Source: Sarcocystis neurona
Lineage: Eukaryota > Apicomplexa > Conoidasida > Eucoccidiorida > Sarcocystidae
Assembly: GCA_000727475.1 (NCBI GenBank)
Contig: KL647297.1
Location: 1 to 64,000, forward strand
Direction: 5' to 3'
Length of the DNA: 64,000 nucleotides
Shown here: positions 32,493-42,900 of the stretch, one piece after another
Position numbering within the stretch: position 1 is the stretch's first letter
How the letters are laid out: each line of letters starts with the position of its first letter
The notes under the pieces: generated by a model
What the model was told of the DNA's origin: nothing
Database searches by the model: none
Seen by the model: only the letters and a program-made list of their open reading frames with translations
Program-made: the position numbers and the translations under genes

Positions 32493-35400
32493 CGAGAAGA
32501 CGCAGCAGCAGCTCCTGGCTTGCTGAGTGGTGAAGAGAGTAGAGCAAATGCTGCATCACCTGAGGCAGGGAAACCTGCTGCTGCTGCTGCCGCTGCAGGA
32601 CCTGCATGCTGCTCTTCGCCTGAGCGTCTGCTGCAGCCGCAGAAACACTGCCCTCTTGGATGATGCCGTACGTAGATCCGGTGCCACTGCTGCTGCTGCT
32701 GCGGTCCGGCTGCTGCTGCTGCTGCATCTGGGAGACACCTGCAACGTGCGCAGCAGCAGGAACCAGCGGCGCCGCAGCGCAGTACCGTCGGTTGTCCCCT
32801 GCAGCAGCACTCTCCGTGACGCTCTCCACGTGCCAGCGCTGTTCGGCTGTCGTTTGCTGCTGCTGGTGCTTCTTCTCGACGAGTTCCTCTCCGTGCTGCG
32901 CTTCTGACTGCGGCTGCCCCGCCGCCGTTGCTGCTGCTGTTGCTGCACGCCCGCAGACCGCCCCTTCGGGCTCCATGCGGTCGATAGTGCGGCTGCTGTT
33001 GCTCTGCGTCTTTAACGCTTCGTCCGTCTTCGTCAAAGAGAATGCGTCCTGCTGCAGGTGCTGCTGCAACAGCAACGGCAGCTGCTGGGGAGACGGGGTG
33101 TCTGGCAGCGTCTCCGAAGTCGCACGGGCACGGCGCCAGCCCACTGCAGCAGCAGCAGCTCCCGCGGCGTCAGCAGCTGCAGCAAGACTAAACAACTGCT
33201 TTCCAGTGGTGCTGTTGCTGCAGGAGAAGGCACTGCCGCCTTCGCCTGCAGTGCTGCTGCTACTGCGACTACTGCTGCTGCTTCGACTGCTGCTGGTGCT
33301 GCAACTGCTGCTCCGGCTTCTGCTGCTGTCTCGTCTCCTTCCCCACTGACGACTAGCGCTGCTGCTCAGCGGTTCGGCGTTGTCGCGTCGCCACCTTCGG
33401 CGGCGAGTTCTTCTGCGCTTGCACTGCCACCGCACGGCCGCGCTGCTTTTGCTGCTGCTTTTGCTGCGTCTGTTGCTGCTGTTGCGTCTGCTGCTGCTGC
33501 TGCCGCTCCTTCTCCGGCCGCCGCCGCTGCTCTCGCTGCTTCTGCGACCCCGTCTCCTGCGCTTGCTGCTGCTGCTGCTGCGCTCCCCCGCTCGGCAGCT
33601 GCCGCTCTCCCCGCACGGCTGCGGCGGCGGCAGCAGCTGCAGCCCATGGCAGAAGTCCTCCGTCCCGGCTCCTGCTGGACCTTCAGGCAGCGCGGTCGTC
33701 ACATGCCGCGGCAGCGTATTCAACGCACCGCACCGCGCAAAGAGAAGCAACTCAAGCAATTTCACAATATGATACGGATTGCTGACTCTCGTGCATGCAG
33801 CCGGGTGAAGCCCGCGCAGCAGCACTGCTGCTGCTGCTCCTGCGTACTGGTCCAGCAAGTAGTTAAAAACGACCTCTGCAGGTGATGCTGCAGCAGCTGC
33901 TTCTGCCCCTCGCACGCCGTTTACTCCTCCTCCCCCTTCACCTCCTCCCGACGAGTCGCCGAACGGACTGAGACTTCCCGTCCCGGCCTCTGCTGCTGCA
34001 GCACCTTCTCCTCCCATTCGTATCTGCTGCTGCTTCTTCCGCACCTCTTCCTCGTGCTGCTGCTGCTGCCACGCGTCTGCCCCATGTCCAGCAGCAGGCG
34101 CAGCAGCAGTCCCCGCCGAAACCGCACCTCCCGTCGCCTTCTGTGCCCCCTGCAATCCCTGCTGGACACCGCGTCTGCTGCTGAGGCTTCTTTGCTGCTG
34201 CTGCTGCAGCGCGTTCTCGGCTTCCTCCCCTTCCTCCTCCTCCTCCTCGTCCTCCTCTGCGAAGTTGCTGCTCTGCAGCGGTGAACAAAACAGCGCGTCT
34301 CCCCCCACTCCTGTGGACCCGTTTTCTTCGCCGTCTGCCGGTGCTGCTGCTCTCTCTCTGCCCGCGCCCATCGCCAACGGCGGAGCTCCTGTCCCGGTGC
34401 TACCGCCGCCGTCGCTGCAGCTGCTGCAGCAGCTTTTCGGACTATAATACGGACAACGCAGCAACGACAGCAGCGCCGTATCAAAGACGTCTTCTGCAGC
34501 TGCAGCTGTCGTGTAGCAGCGCTCCTGCAGAAGTGGCAGGGCCACTTCTCTCGTCGCTGCCAGCGGCCCCACACCGCGAGGCAACAGCCACTCCGCGATC
34601 CGTCTCCGCGACTCCCAACTCTCCCATGGTCGCTGCTTCTGCTGTTCTCTTTGGCGACGGCGCTGCAGCAGCAGCACCTTTTGCTCCTGCGCACCTCGCT
34701 GCAGCTGCTGCTGTTGCACTCCTCGAGCCTGTTCCGCTCCCGCCCCTTCCGCCTCCTCCTCCTTCTTCTCCTCCTGCTTTGCAGCGCCTGGCTGCTGCTG
34801 CTGTTCGAGCAACCCCTCGGCACCGGCGCGCTGCTGCTGCAGCAACAAAATCTCCTGCTGCCGCGATAACTGCGGCCCTGCGTCCCGCGGCGGCTGCTGC
34901 GGCTGCTGCTGCGGCTGCTGCACCAGAGCAAACGGCGGCGGAAGAGGCAGCAGCGGAGACGGCCGCGCACGTCGATAGCACCACTCGTGGAAAGAAAGAG
35001 AAGTAGGGACGCAGGACAGCGGACAGTCATGTCTAAAAAATGCGGGCAAACCCTCCGAGAAGCTCGTTATAAAGAAGTCATAGACGGTGTAAGATCTCCT
35101 CTGCAAGTCTCGCGTAGATAGTGGTACACATAGTTCAACTGCCGCTGCTGTTGTGTCTCTTCCACCGTGCAGAATATCTGCTGCTGCGGCTCTCCCTGCG
35201 GCGCCTTCTACGCCTGCTGCCGTCGCCTTACTCCCCCCCATTTCTGCCTCCATCACACCCACTCCCGCACCTGCTGCTGCTGCTGCTCCCGTTATTCCGT
35301 TTCTCACACTCGACGGTAAGAAGACATGCGCCGCTGCTGTTGCTGCCGCTGCTGTTGCTGCCGCTGCTGCTGTTTCTCCTCCTCCTCCTCCTGGGGACGG

Positions 35401-36059
35401 GAAGAAGAACGGGCCCGGAGCCGCACGGCAAGTAGCGGTTCCCGCTGCTGAGGCTGAGGAAGACGCAGGGGACGGGAGCGAGGAGGACGCAGGAACGCTG
35501 CTGCTGTTCCCGGTGCTGCCAAACAGCTGCCTCGCGCCCTCGCGTGCCGCGCTGGCACGCCCGCTGCTGCTGTTGCTGCATTGCAGACGGACGACGCGGA
35601 GATACTGCGGCGGGACGAGGTGTTTCAAGGAGGACGGCAGCGACGGCGGTAGGCGAAGACCGCTGCAGTCGAACAGAGGTATGGGTCGTTGTCTGTTTCT
35701 GCTGCGTTGCTGCTGCAGCAGCTGTGTTCGTTCCGCGGGGGCCGCTACTGCCGGCTGCGCTGCTGCTTCTGCTGCGTGCGACTGCAGCGGGCGGACCTGC
35801 TCTGCGCAGCGATTCGACAGAATGGACCGCGCGGACGCGTGTGGGGCAGTGGCAGCAGGTGCAGCAGCAGCAGCAGACCTTGCCGCCGCCGCTGCTGCTG
35901 CTTCTTTGTCTTCCGCAGAAGAAGAAGAGTCCCCAGCAGCAGTCTCGCAGTGTCGCCCGCAGCAGCAGGGCACCGGCGGAAACCCGCAGCCGCGCAGCAG
36001 CAGCGCAGCAGCTGCTGCTGACTCCCGATGTCTGTTTTTGCGGGACCCCCTGCGCTGCG
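32493..36059 (-). CDS. SAPS-like giant gene, 3.6-kb exon
   Basis: Acceptor GTGTACGTACAG precedes 36059 (phase 1), and donor CGTCTTCTCG|GTGAGC lies at 32493 (phase 1); 3567 bases agree. Folded-looking islands sit between Ala/Gln/Ser runs: PLFDCSGLRLPPSLPSSLKH; RRSYTVYDFFITSFSEGLPA; EVVFNYLLDQYAGAAAAVLL then NPYHIVKLLELLLFARCGAL. At the end, VMQHLLYSLHHSASQELLLR reads like the SAPS segment LLLxHIGTSAIMDLLLRLL. The earlier islands were not placed in the family. Codon use in the repeats is CAG/CAA for Gln and GCA/GCT for Ala. Confidence 0.65.
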
Positions 36060-36199
36060 CTGTACGTACACCCCACTCACGAGACCAGCAGAAAAACACA
36101 GATGGTTCCGTGGGGAGACTCACACATCGCAAGAGAAGAACAAAAGTTCTCGGCCGCTGCAGCAGAGACGCCGCAAAACAAACACCTGGACGAATCCCC

Positions 36200-37540
36200 C
36201 CGCGTCCTTATCCCCACACATGCAGAGCTAATATATACATATACATATTTATATATATATATATAGCATGTGACGCATGTGTGTGCAGACGAGCTTGCAT
36301 GCACCTAACTTTCTCTCTCTGTACATACACACACGTATACATACGCAGATATCCATACATATACATAGGGAGCGAAAAAGGGACATATACATATATACAC
36401 ACATATGTACATATATACGTTATAGGTATACACAGATCCAGACATATACGTATATACATACGTGCACCTGTACACATACATATATACATATATATATATA
36501 TATGAAGAGATATCTACGTGTACATACACCTGTATCTCTATATACAGATATTTATAGATATATGCGTATATATACACATGCACCTACATATATATATATA
36601 TATGCACGTATATATATAGGTGCACCTACATACACAGACACACAGCTACATATGTATATATATAGGGAGATTCGTACGTATGTAGACGTACATCTGTACT
36701 AACAGATACAGAGCTACAGACATATACGTATATACAGAGGTGCATTTCCCCCTTCGTAGTCTCCTCCGTCTCTGTTCCTCTGCGTTTTCTCTCCGTAAAA
36801 CTGCGTACACACATATATACACGTACATATATATATTCTCCCCTACATGTGTTGCGCATACATATATATATATGTACATGTATATGCATATATTCTTCTG
36901 TCGAACACACTCTGGCAGACGCAAAACCGCGTACTCAGATATATATATATATATATGCATACACGTATATATACATTTTTCCCTGTATATGTCTACTTGT
37001 GTTTAACAAACTATGGCCAAGTAAAACCACATACACATATATATATATATATGTAGACGCATATACAGGTATATGCGTGCATGTCTCTGCCCACCACGTG
37101 TGTTGCACATTCATATACATAGGCCGGTCTCTGTCTCTGTTTCGAAGAAATAAATGCTCATCCGTATATATACAGACAGCTAAGCAGTCCGATATATACA
37201 TACTGTCCATACATACAGACATATACGTACGTACATTTACACTTATACATATATACATATATATGTCTACACCTGGGAACATACATATATATGTGTATGT
37301 CTACACTTGCACATATAAATATATATTATATAAACAAATAAAGCGGCACCCGTTCGGGTGTGGGTGTAGACACGTCGTCAGATTTACTTATATGGACGGT
37401 TGACACTATACATTCCGGCACATTTACACACGCAACACGGCCATGTCTATACATGCATGTACATATGCAAGTACACGTGTGTATATATGTGTGTGTACAC
37501 GTGCGGAGAGAGATATAGGAGGCGCAGCAGCTGCTGCTTC
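36200..37540. repeat. Microsatellite intron (TACATA, CACACG)
   Basis: Intron 36060-37582 is almost wholly TATA/TACA/CACA repeats with small unique islands near 36730-36800 and 37080-37160. No exon was found in them. Confidence 0.85.
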
Positions 37541-37582
37541 GGGTGTCTGTACACCAGGAGGGACCGGTCACGAGGCACTGAC

Positions 37583-37956
37583 CTCTGGCTGCAGCAGTCG
37601 CTGCGCGAACGAGTTTTCTCCGGCTTGGCGCTGCAGCCGAGGAAGAAGCAGCACGAGCAGCGGCAAGAGAAGCAGCCGACTCCACGTCGTCGCCTGCGCG
37701 GCTGCTGCTGCTGTCACGCGGACTGCTGCTGCTGCTGCACTCAGAAAGGAAGTGGCATTGAACGTAGTGCAGGAAGGAGATGTCGCAGCTAACGAAGGCG
37801 CAGACGCTGTCCACAGCAGCGACGCCGTACCTGCGCGAGCAGAGCAGCAGCAGCAGAGCGCGTCGCACAGAAGTTGCCAGGGTGGGGAAACGTTGAGACG
37901 GGCATGCAGAGACGAGGCAGTTGCAGCAGCAGGAAGTCACTTCTTCACTGCCGTCC
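37583..37956 (-). CDS. SAPS-like giant gene, internal exon
   Basis: Acceptor TCGCAATTTTCGCAG precedes 37956 (phase 2, matching the donor at 39908) and donor GCCAGAG|GTCAGT lies at 37583 (phase 1, matching 36059). The product begins DGSEEVTSCC, then RFPTLATSVRRALLLLLCSR, YGVAAVDSVCAFVSCDISFL and HYVQCHFL, and ends in Ser- and Ala-rich sequence. The other two frames hit stops within the first 30 bases, which makes the frame choice firm. The hydrophobic pattern suggests helices of a solenoid fold, which is inference. Confidence 0.65.
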
Positions 37957-37999
37957 CTGCGAAAATTGCGAGATGAGAGAGGAAAATAGAGAAAGCCAC

Positions 38000-38420
38000 G
38001 AGGGAGAGAGCCCCGCACACACACATATATACACACACGCAGGCACACAAATATATACCTGTGCACGCATGTGTCAATATATACGTATGCATACATATAT
38101 ATATGCATGCGAGTGGAAGAGACACGACTAGTATTACCAGACGAACATCCACACATATATATTCACCAGTGCATGCATAATTTTCTCTTCCTTCTTCTCC
38201 GTATCCACACATATCCACAAATACGCACACAAATCACTCCCTCTTATTCTCCACACATATATATACGTATACACACATATGCAGGTATTCCGCGTCCGTC
38301 AGACAATACAAGAATGTGCGCACACACACATACGTATATATATATATATATAGCTCCCTCGGTTTCTCTCTATATATAGACATGTGTATATGTCCATGGA
38401 TACATGCAGACACACACGAA
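38000..38420. repeat. TACA/TATA microsatellite in intron
   Basis: First part of the intron 37957-39907; repeats with a short unique island near 38190. Confidence 0.8.
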
Positions 38421-38579
38421 GACACACACTCGCAGAGAAACGGAGACACTTGCGGAGTTACGAAGACTGCGTTTCACCGGAGAAAAGAGCTGCTTCCATG
38501 TGTGTCTACGAAAACTTTTCTTCACGTCCGCGTACATGCGGGCACACGACGCGCATGCAATTGATCAAAGCCGCCTCCC

Positions 38580-39860
38580 GCTTTTCCAGCAGCAGCACAG
38601 ACACACAGCAGCAGCAGCAGAGACATACACCCGCAGCAGCAGAGAGATGCAGCCCCAGCAGCGGAGAGATACAGCAGCAGCAGCTGAGAGATACAGCAGC
38701 AGCAGTAAAGCAGCAGCTGATACACCAGCAGCAGCAGCAAAGAGATACGCCGGCAGCAGCAGCAGCAGAGAGGCACACCAGCAGCAGCAGAGAGACACAC
38801 AGCAGCAGTATTGAGACGTAGATCCACCGCGCGTGACGGGCCGGAGCAGCAGCGACAGCAAGTCCCCTCTGCCCAGAATGCTTTATACGGACAGAGAAGG
38901 AGGACGACGAATGTGCGAGTGATCACATGCTGCAGCAGACCTTGTTCTCCCTGCCGAAGAAGGAGAAGAAGAAGCAGCAGCAGCACGGGGGAGGAAGGAG
39001 GCCAGGACCGGTGCTGCGGCACCAGAGCGGTCACAGCAGCAGCAGCGGCAGCAAGAGAACACAGAACGCTAAGAAGCAGCTGCTGCTGCGCCGCCGCAAG
39101 ACAGGAGCAGCTCGGTGTGAATGAACAGCAGCAGCAGCAGTACCCGCAGCCGCAGCAGCAGTGCACGCAGCAGCAGGGCGAGCAGCAGCAACAAGAAGCT
39201 CGATACTTGCGCGCGGAAGCAGCAACAGCAGCAGAAGGCGAGCGGACGTGTTGCACCAGCAACAGCAGCAGGTAGCCAAGCCTGCGTGCGGCCAGCGGCA
39301 CAAAAAAACCCAGCATACGTCACTGGACAGCAGCAGCAGCTGCACAGCAGTGAGGAGCAGCAGCAGCAGCAACGAAGAGACGGCCCTCTCCCAGCACTTT
39401 GTTGCGGCTGGGAAAATGCGGAAAGCCACGACGGCCCGCAGCATCATGCGTAAAAGAAGCAGTACAGCCGCAGCAGCGTCCTGCCCAGGACGCACGCTGC
39501 GCACGCAGCACCACAAGGACACGGCCGTTGCGGGAGAGAGCAGCAGCATCAGCAAGAGGCGACCCAGATGTACTGCAGCAGCTTCAACGGCATACAGAGA
39601 AGAAATGACGAACCGGCAGCAGCAGACGGCGTATTGACTTCGCAGGGGCAGCAGCAGAAGCGCCAGTGCAACAGCAGCAGCGGAAGCACCGATGCAGCAA
39701 CAGCAGCAAAAGCAGCAGCAGAACCACCGGTGCAGCAGATGCAGCAGCAGTACGGAGTAGCAGCAGGGACAGCAGGTGCGATAGCCGAGAGGGTGCAGAT
39801 GTACGGGAGCAGTAGCAGATGCATCAGAGCAGCAAGGACAGGAGAGGAAGAGTCAAGGAA
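38580..39860 (+). repeat. 1.3-kb intronic CAG field, opposite orientation to exons
   Basis: Dense CAG/AGC repeats on the plus strand, giving CUG in the pre-mRNA of the giant gene. It is bounded by phase-matched splice sites at 37956 and 39908. Plus-strand Gln/Ser/Ala frames and minus-strand Leu/Cys frames (for example LRMMLRAVVAFRIFPAATKC) are both open. A missed minus exon here cannot be excluded, but none is needed for phase. Confidence 0.6.
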
Positions 39861-39907
39861 GCAGCAGCAGCTCGGGAGGTTTCGGCACGGCAGGGCAGCA
39901 GCATCAC

Positions 39908-42900
39908 CTGGCTAGCATGAACGTGAAGAGTCCAAGAAGGGAAGAAGGAGAGAAAATATGACGTGTGGGGTCTGCCAAATCGAAGAGGAAAGGCGCGTCG
40001 CTGCTGAGGGCCGGATGTGGGCTCCACGTCGCAGCAGCAGCAGGCGGGGAAGGCAGCGACGGAAGCGGTTCCTGCTGCTGCTGCTGTCGCTCGAGAAGAA
40101 GTGACGGCGGCTGCCGCAGCAGCATCTGCTGCTGAAAATGCACCGTTACACTCTCCCCTGCTGCTGCTGCTGCCAACGCATATTGCTGCTGCGGTTGCTG
40201 CTTTTCTTCTTCGCGTACCGACGCAGCCCCTCCAGCGTCGCTGACATTCGAAGTGTCTGCGCCAGCGCCGCGCCACTCCCCCCCTCCCCCTACGGCTGCT
40301 GCTGCTGCACCGCCGTCTGCCACTCTTCCTGCTGCTGCTGCTTTTGCTGTACCAGATGCCGGCAGCGCTTCAAAAGACAAGAAGCCTCTGTCCAGGTAGA
40401 CGAGGAAGTGCAGGTACAGCAGCACTTTTAGTTGCTCGTACTGTGGATCCCCCGGCATGCGGACTGCCCGGAAGCGCAGAAATTCGATTTCCTCTTCCTC
40501 CTGCTGCTGTCGCCATGCGGCTGCTTCTTCTTCTTCCTTCATCCCTTGCTGCTGCCGCTCTCTCCCTGCTGCTGCTCCACTCGCCGCTGCCTCCCCTTTC
40601 TCCGCCTCCTGCGCGTGCCGTCCTCGTCCCGTCCCTACCTGCGGCCTGTATCCTCCCAACAGAACGTGTTTCTGCTGTTCAAGCTCTTGCGCCTGCTGCT
40701 CAAACTGCTGCTGCTGCTCCTCCTCCTCCTCTGACGGATGACGTTGCCGCCGCTGCTCCAACGTGTGAGGTTGCTCGTGTTGTTGAAGCTCTAGCTGCTG
40801 CTGCTGCAGGCTAGAGCATGTTGCTTCCGCAGTCGCCGTGTGAGGGAGCTCCGCAGCAGCTGCGCCGCGCGCACACGCCCTGGCAGACGAGAAAGGAAAA
40901 GAAGAAACAGCAGCAGCGTACTCACAAAACATCCCGTCATTCCTCCTGTTTTCTTCTTCTTCCTCCTGCTGCTGCTTCCACTGCTGCTGCTGCTGCTGCC
41001 ACTGCTGCTGCTGCTGCCACTGCTGCTGCTGCTGCTGCTGCCACTGCTGCTGCTGTTTCCACTGTTGCTGCTGCTGCCACTGGTGTTGCGGCTTGTGCTC
41101 CTCCTCCTCCTGCTGCTGATCCGCTCCCCGCCACGCGGGCTGCTGCATGCGGTCCACTGCGGCTTCGACCTGCCTGTACTCCGGCTGCGGCTCTTCAAGC
41201 CAATGCTGCTCCGCCAGCCGCCCAGCCTGTTGCTGCTGCTCCTCCTCTCGCTCCTCTAACACTTCGTTTTTCTCCTGCGCTCGCCATTCCTGTTCCTGCC
41301 ACTCCTGCAGCAGCAGCTGCTGCTGCAGCACCGCGCCGCTGCTCCTGGCGAAGGCTGTGTCAACAGCAGAGCAGCAGCTCATGGAAGCGGCAGCGGTCGC
41401 ACGTCGCGGTGCTACTGCCCCCGCGTCTTCAACAGCACCAAATCGGCAGATATTTCCACCAGCTGCTGCTGGTGCTCTGCTGCGCCACCCTTCTGAAGAG
41501 CAAGCAGCAGCAGCAGACCGCGTATTTGCTGCATGCGTATCTCGTCTTTCTTCTCCCTCTCGGCCACTGCTGCTGCTGCAGCGCCTTCTTCTGGCGCTGC
41601 TGTCACAGACGCGGCTGCGGGACTCGCTGCAGCAGCTCTTCGCCTCCAGTTGCCGCAGTGTACGTACACCAGAAGCGGCCCCACAGGCTCCGAGGATCTC
41701 TCCGCCTATTTCCACAGCTTCGTCGCTCCACGTCTGTCTCTCTTCTTCCTCTTCTGCCTTCTTCTCTCCCGACGCATCTTCCTCTGCTTCGCTGCCGCTC
41801 GCTTCCACGTCCACGCCGCCCTCAGACAACATCCTGCTGCTGCTGCAGCTGCTGTTGCTGCTGCTATTGCTGCCGCTGCTGCAGCCTCTGCCCCGTTGCT
41901 TCTTTTCTAACATACGCGTCGTGTCGGCAGCTGCAGGACTCTCCAGCACTCGCTTCCCTAAGCTTTCTTGATACAGCTGCCATGTTGCACTGCTGTCGCC
42001 GCTGCTGTCGTCTCCGCTACTCTTGTTCTGGTTGTCGCTGCTGTGGCTGCTGCTGTTGCTACGACGGTAGCTGTTGCTGCTACAGCTGCGGCCATGGCTG
42101 TTGTTGCTGCTGTACATATTGCTACGACTGCTTCTGTCGTAGCTGCTGTACACGTTGCTGCTGCTGCCGCTGCTGCTGCTGTTGCCGGTGCTGCTGCTGC
42201 CGCCACTGCTGCTGCTGCTGCTGCCGCTGGTGCTGCTGCTGCCACTGCTGCTGCTGCCACTGGTGCTGCTGCTGCCGGTGGTGCTGCTGCTGCTGCCGGT
42301 GGTGCTGCTGCTGCTCTTGCTGGCAGGGATGCCGCTTCCAGTCCCCCAGCGCGCTTCTTCTTCTGTTTCCACCACCTTTTCGGCGACTTCTGCTGCTGCT
42401 GTTGAAGGTCGCGAAGCAGGACTGCGTCGCTGGAAAAGGCTTTCGCTGCCTGCAAACCTCTGCTGCTCCTGTTGCTGATACGACAGCTTGTGCGTCGCAG
42501 CGTGTCGTCTACAAAAGTCCTCCGTCTTGCCGGGGCGTCCTCCCTGCAAGATCCCACGACAGTCTTCTGCAGCCGTTCCATACTCCTCCTGCCGCTCTGC
42601 CTTTCCCTCAACAGCAACAGCAACGACGCCTGCTCTTCGACTGCCGCTGCTCCACCCCGTGGCGCTGCTGCTGCTGCTCCTGCAGCTCAGGCCGCCCTCG
42701 CGCTCTCCCGCAGCTGCTGGGGCTCCCCCTACGCAGCTCGGTCGTCCCCTCGCACTTTGCAGAGCAGCAGCTGTCGCATCTTCTTCAGCAGAAACAGCAA
42801 CACCCACTCCAAGAGACCCGAGAGACTGAAAGAAGGATGGCGCCGGAGCAGCAGCAACAGCAGCAGCAGCAGGGCGATGGTGTGCAGGAGCAGTAACAGC

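Noticed and set aside
38811..39275. Plus-strand Gln/Ser gene in the 38.6-39.9 kb CAG field
   Set aside because: Phase-matched minus splice sites at 37956 and 39908 make it an intron; no start or stop context on the plus strand. Kept as a weak alternative only.
40818..42896. 692-codon plus-strand frame, and similar long plus frames at 43117-44112, 43994-45181 and 47660-48556
   Set aside because: These are antisense shadows of the 9.5-kb minus exon, rich in Leu, Cys or Ala from CTG repeats, without plausible starts or splice sites.
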